DNA of 6,562 nucleotides from JALYQB01 sp035640155. Its GTDB lineage: Bacteria > Actinomycetota > Actinomycetes > Mycobacteriales > Pseudonocardiaceae. Positions 6,093 to 6,562 of this stretch are shown piece by piece. Both the position numbers and the translations under genes were made by a program. Location: contig DASQWR010000195.1 in assembly GCA_035640155.1 (NCBI GenBank), forward strand, positions 1 to 6,562, in the 5' to 3' direction. Positions within the stretch are counted from its first letter, which is position 1; each line of letters begins with the position of its first letter. The notes beneath the pieces are model-generated. The model saw only the letters and a program-made list of their open reading frames with translations. It ran no database searches and was not told where the DNA came from.

Positions 6093-6144
6093 TCGTGACA
6101 CGATTCATGACACGAACTGGTGCTATCCTCCTCTCGTGACACGA
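6093..6144 (+). repeat. Three copies of near-palindrome TCGTGACACGA upstream of and over the int start
   Basis: TCGTGACACGA occurs at 6093-6103 and 6134-6144, and with one change (TCATGACACGA) at 6105-6115. All three contain TGACACGA in the same orientation, with centres 12 and 29 bp apart. Each is itself a dyad (TCGTG-A-CACGA); the third extends to CTCGTG-A-CACGAG (6133-6145). The first two lie about where the -35 region and spacer of the int promoter would be, the third covers the GTG start. They fit either operator sites of a dimeric regulator or arm-type binding sites for the recombinase's N-terminal domain. Confidence 0.7.
6124..6129 (+). promoter_or_regulatory. Candidate -10 element of the integrase gene, leaderless geometry
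   Basis: TATCCT matches TANNNT and is followed by CCTCTC and directly by the GTG start at 6136. No purine-rich ribosome binding site is present, so the message is probably leaderless. No good -35 hexamer is seen at 16-18 nt; the place is occupied by the TGACACGA repeats, which suggests that the promoter depends on, or is blocked by, a protein bound there. Confidence 0.5.
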
Positions 6145-6562
6145 GCACGAGGAACCGCCGCGGGGCGTGCTCGCGGAAGCATCGACGAGCTGCCGAGCGG
6201 CGCGTTCCGGGTCCGGGTCTACGCCGGCGTTGATCCGGTGACGAAGCGACGTCACAACCTGACGGAGATCATCCCGCCCGGTCGAGACGCAGAGCGGCGC
6301 GCCAGGGCCGCACGTGACCGACTGGTCAGCCAGGTCGAGGAACGGCGGAACCCGCGCACCAGCGCGACCGTCGACCAGCTGCTCGAGCGCTACCTCGACC
6401 AGTTCGACGGAGCGCCCAAGACGCTTACCCTCTACCACGGGTACATCCGCAAGCACATCTCGCCGTTCCTCGGTCACATCAAGGTCGGGGCGCTCGACGC
6501 CGACGCGCTTGACTCGTTCTATGCCGAGCTCCGGCGGTGCCGCGACCACTGCACCGGCCGGC
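6136..6562 (+). CDS. int: Site-specific tyrosine recombinase (integrase), N-terminal part, cut by right edge
   Basis: Phage/ICE-type integrase expected to catalyse integration and excision of the element at the adjacent tRNA. The visible 142 codons hold the N-terminal arm-DNA-binding domain (RGSIDELPSGAFRVRVYAG at about 14-31, then DPVTKRRHNLTEIIP at about 33-47) and most of the SAM-like core-binding domain (NPRTSATVDQLLERYL at about 76-91, TLYHGYIRKHISPFLGHIKVGAL at about 101-123, LDSFYAELRRC at about 127-137). The pattern is typical of actinobacterial element integrases. The catalytic R-H-R-Y domain lies beyond the window, so activity cannot be judged. GTG at 6136 is the first ATG/GTG/TTG codon in a frame that opens only after a stop at 6061-6063, and the encoded start matches the domain boundary, so this start is well supported. 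It is the same strand as the tRNA. Confidence 0.92.
   Translation, partial: MTRARGTAAGRARGSIDELPSGAFRVRVYAGVDPVTKRRHNLTEIIPPGRDAERRARAARDRLVSQVEERRNPRTSATVDQLLERYLDQFDGAPKTLTLYHGYIRKHISPFLGHIKVGALDADALDSFYAELRRCRDHCTGR

Larger units (their letters stand above)
6045..6562 (+). mobile_element. Left (or right) end of a probable tRNA-integrated genetic element, continues beyond window
   Basis: An integrase gene starts 91 nt after the 3' end of a tRNA gene and reads away from it, which is the common layout of integrative elements (prophage, ICE/AICE or satellite) inserted at a tRNA. The boundary is placed at the end of the tRNA by convention; the exact crossover point may lie inside the tRNA. The stretch 6045-6135 is visibly richer in A/T than the flanking chromosome and is packed with repeats. 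The far end, a second copy of the tRNA 3' sequence, and any cargo lie outside the window, so type and completeness cannot be judged. Confidence 0.6.

Noticed and set aside
5882..6148. Minus-strand open frame of 88 codons whose product contains AGTRTPNLPLTRRALCQLSYAG
   Set aside because: This is the antisense translation of tRNA-Thr, a well-known source of spurious protein entries; there is no ribosome binding site and the frame overlaps the int start.
5983..6549. Minus-strand open frame of 188 codons opposite int and the tRNA, ending in LEPRTFRLQGGRSAS
   Set aside because: Its end is again tRNA antisense and the rest is the complement of a convincing integrase gene in high-GC DNA.
6045..6562. 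Defence system or other novel cargo in the integrative element
   Set aside because: Only the integrase start is inside the window; no other gene of the element can be seen, so any claim about cargo would be a guess.

Overview
This window is high-GC DNA with strong G/C preference at third codon positions, GTG/TTG starts and actinobacterial protein families. It most likely comes from an actinomycete; several proteins read like Pseudonocardiales or neighbouring orders, but the genus cannot be fixed from sequence alone. It holds five chromosomal protein genes, one tRNA gene and the first part of an integrase gene that opens a probable integrative element.

Layout, left to right. (1) 1-1009, plus strand: the C-terminal part of a secreted, coiled-coil M23 (LytM-type) murein endopeptidase, cut by the left edge. 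(2) 1051-1725 and 1718-3085, minus strand: ktrA and ktrB, an overlapping pair for a Ktr/Trk K+ uptake system (RCK gating ring plus four-pore-loop channel). (3) 3130-4317, minus strand: a winged-helix protein of the HTH_42/YcaQ-AlkZ superfamily. (4) 4362-5804, minus strand: otsA, trehalose-6-phosphate synthase. The four minus-strand genes lie head to tail with gaps of 44-45 bp or overlaps, but promoter-like sequences precede both otsA and ktrB. (5) 5972-6044, plus strand: tRNA-Thr(UGU). (6) 6136-6562, plus strand: the N-terminal 142 codons of a tyrosine recombinase (phage/ICE-type integrase), running off the right edge.

How the parts relate. K+ uptake and trehalose synthesis are the two classical arms of osmoadaptation (ion influx, then compatible solute), and a murein hydrolase deals with the wall under changing turgor. 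The same GGGGAAC-N15/16-TAGCCT arrangement occurs upstream of both otsA and ktrB, which hints at shared transcriptional control. The left 5.9 kb otherwise looks like ordinary chromosome.

The most interesting part is 5972-6144. A tRNA gene lies next to an outward-reading integrase, the usual signature of tRNA-targeted integration. Between them are three same-orientation copies of the near-palindrome TCGTGACACGA (one with a mismatch). The last copy covers the start codon of an integrase that looks leaderless (TATCCT, 6 nt, GTG). These repeats are candidate operator sites for int autoregulation or arm-type binding sites of the recombinase. The tRNA has a C-A mismatch at the top of its anticodon stem, which could mark a join between a host 5' half and an element-supplied 3' half. 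The element's cargo is outside the window, so nothing can be said about it. I see no defence system, CRISPR array or biosynthetic cluster here.
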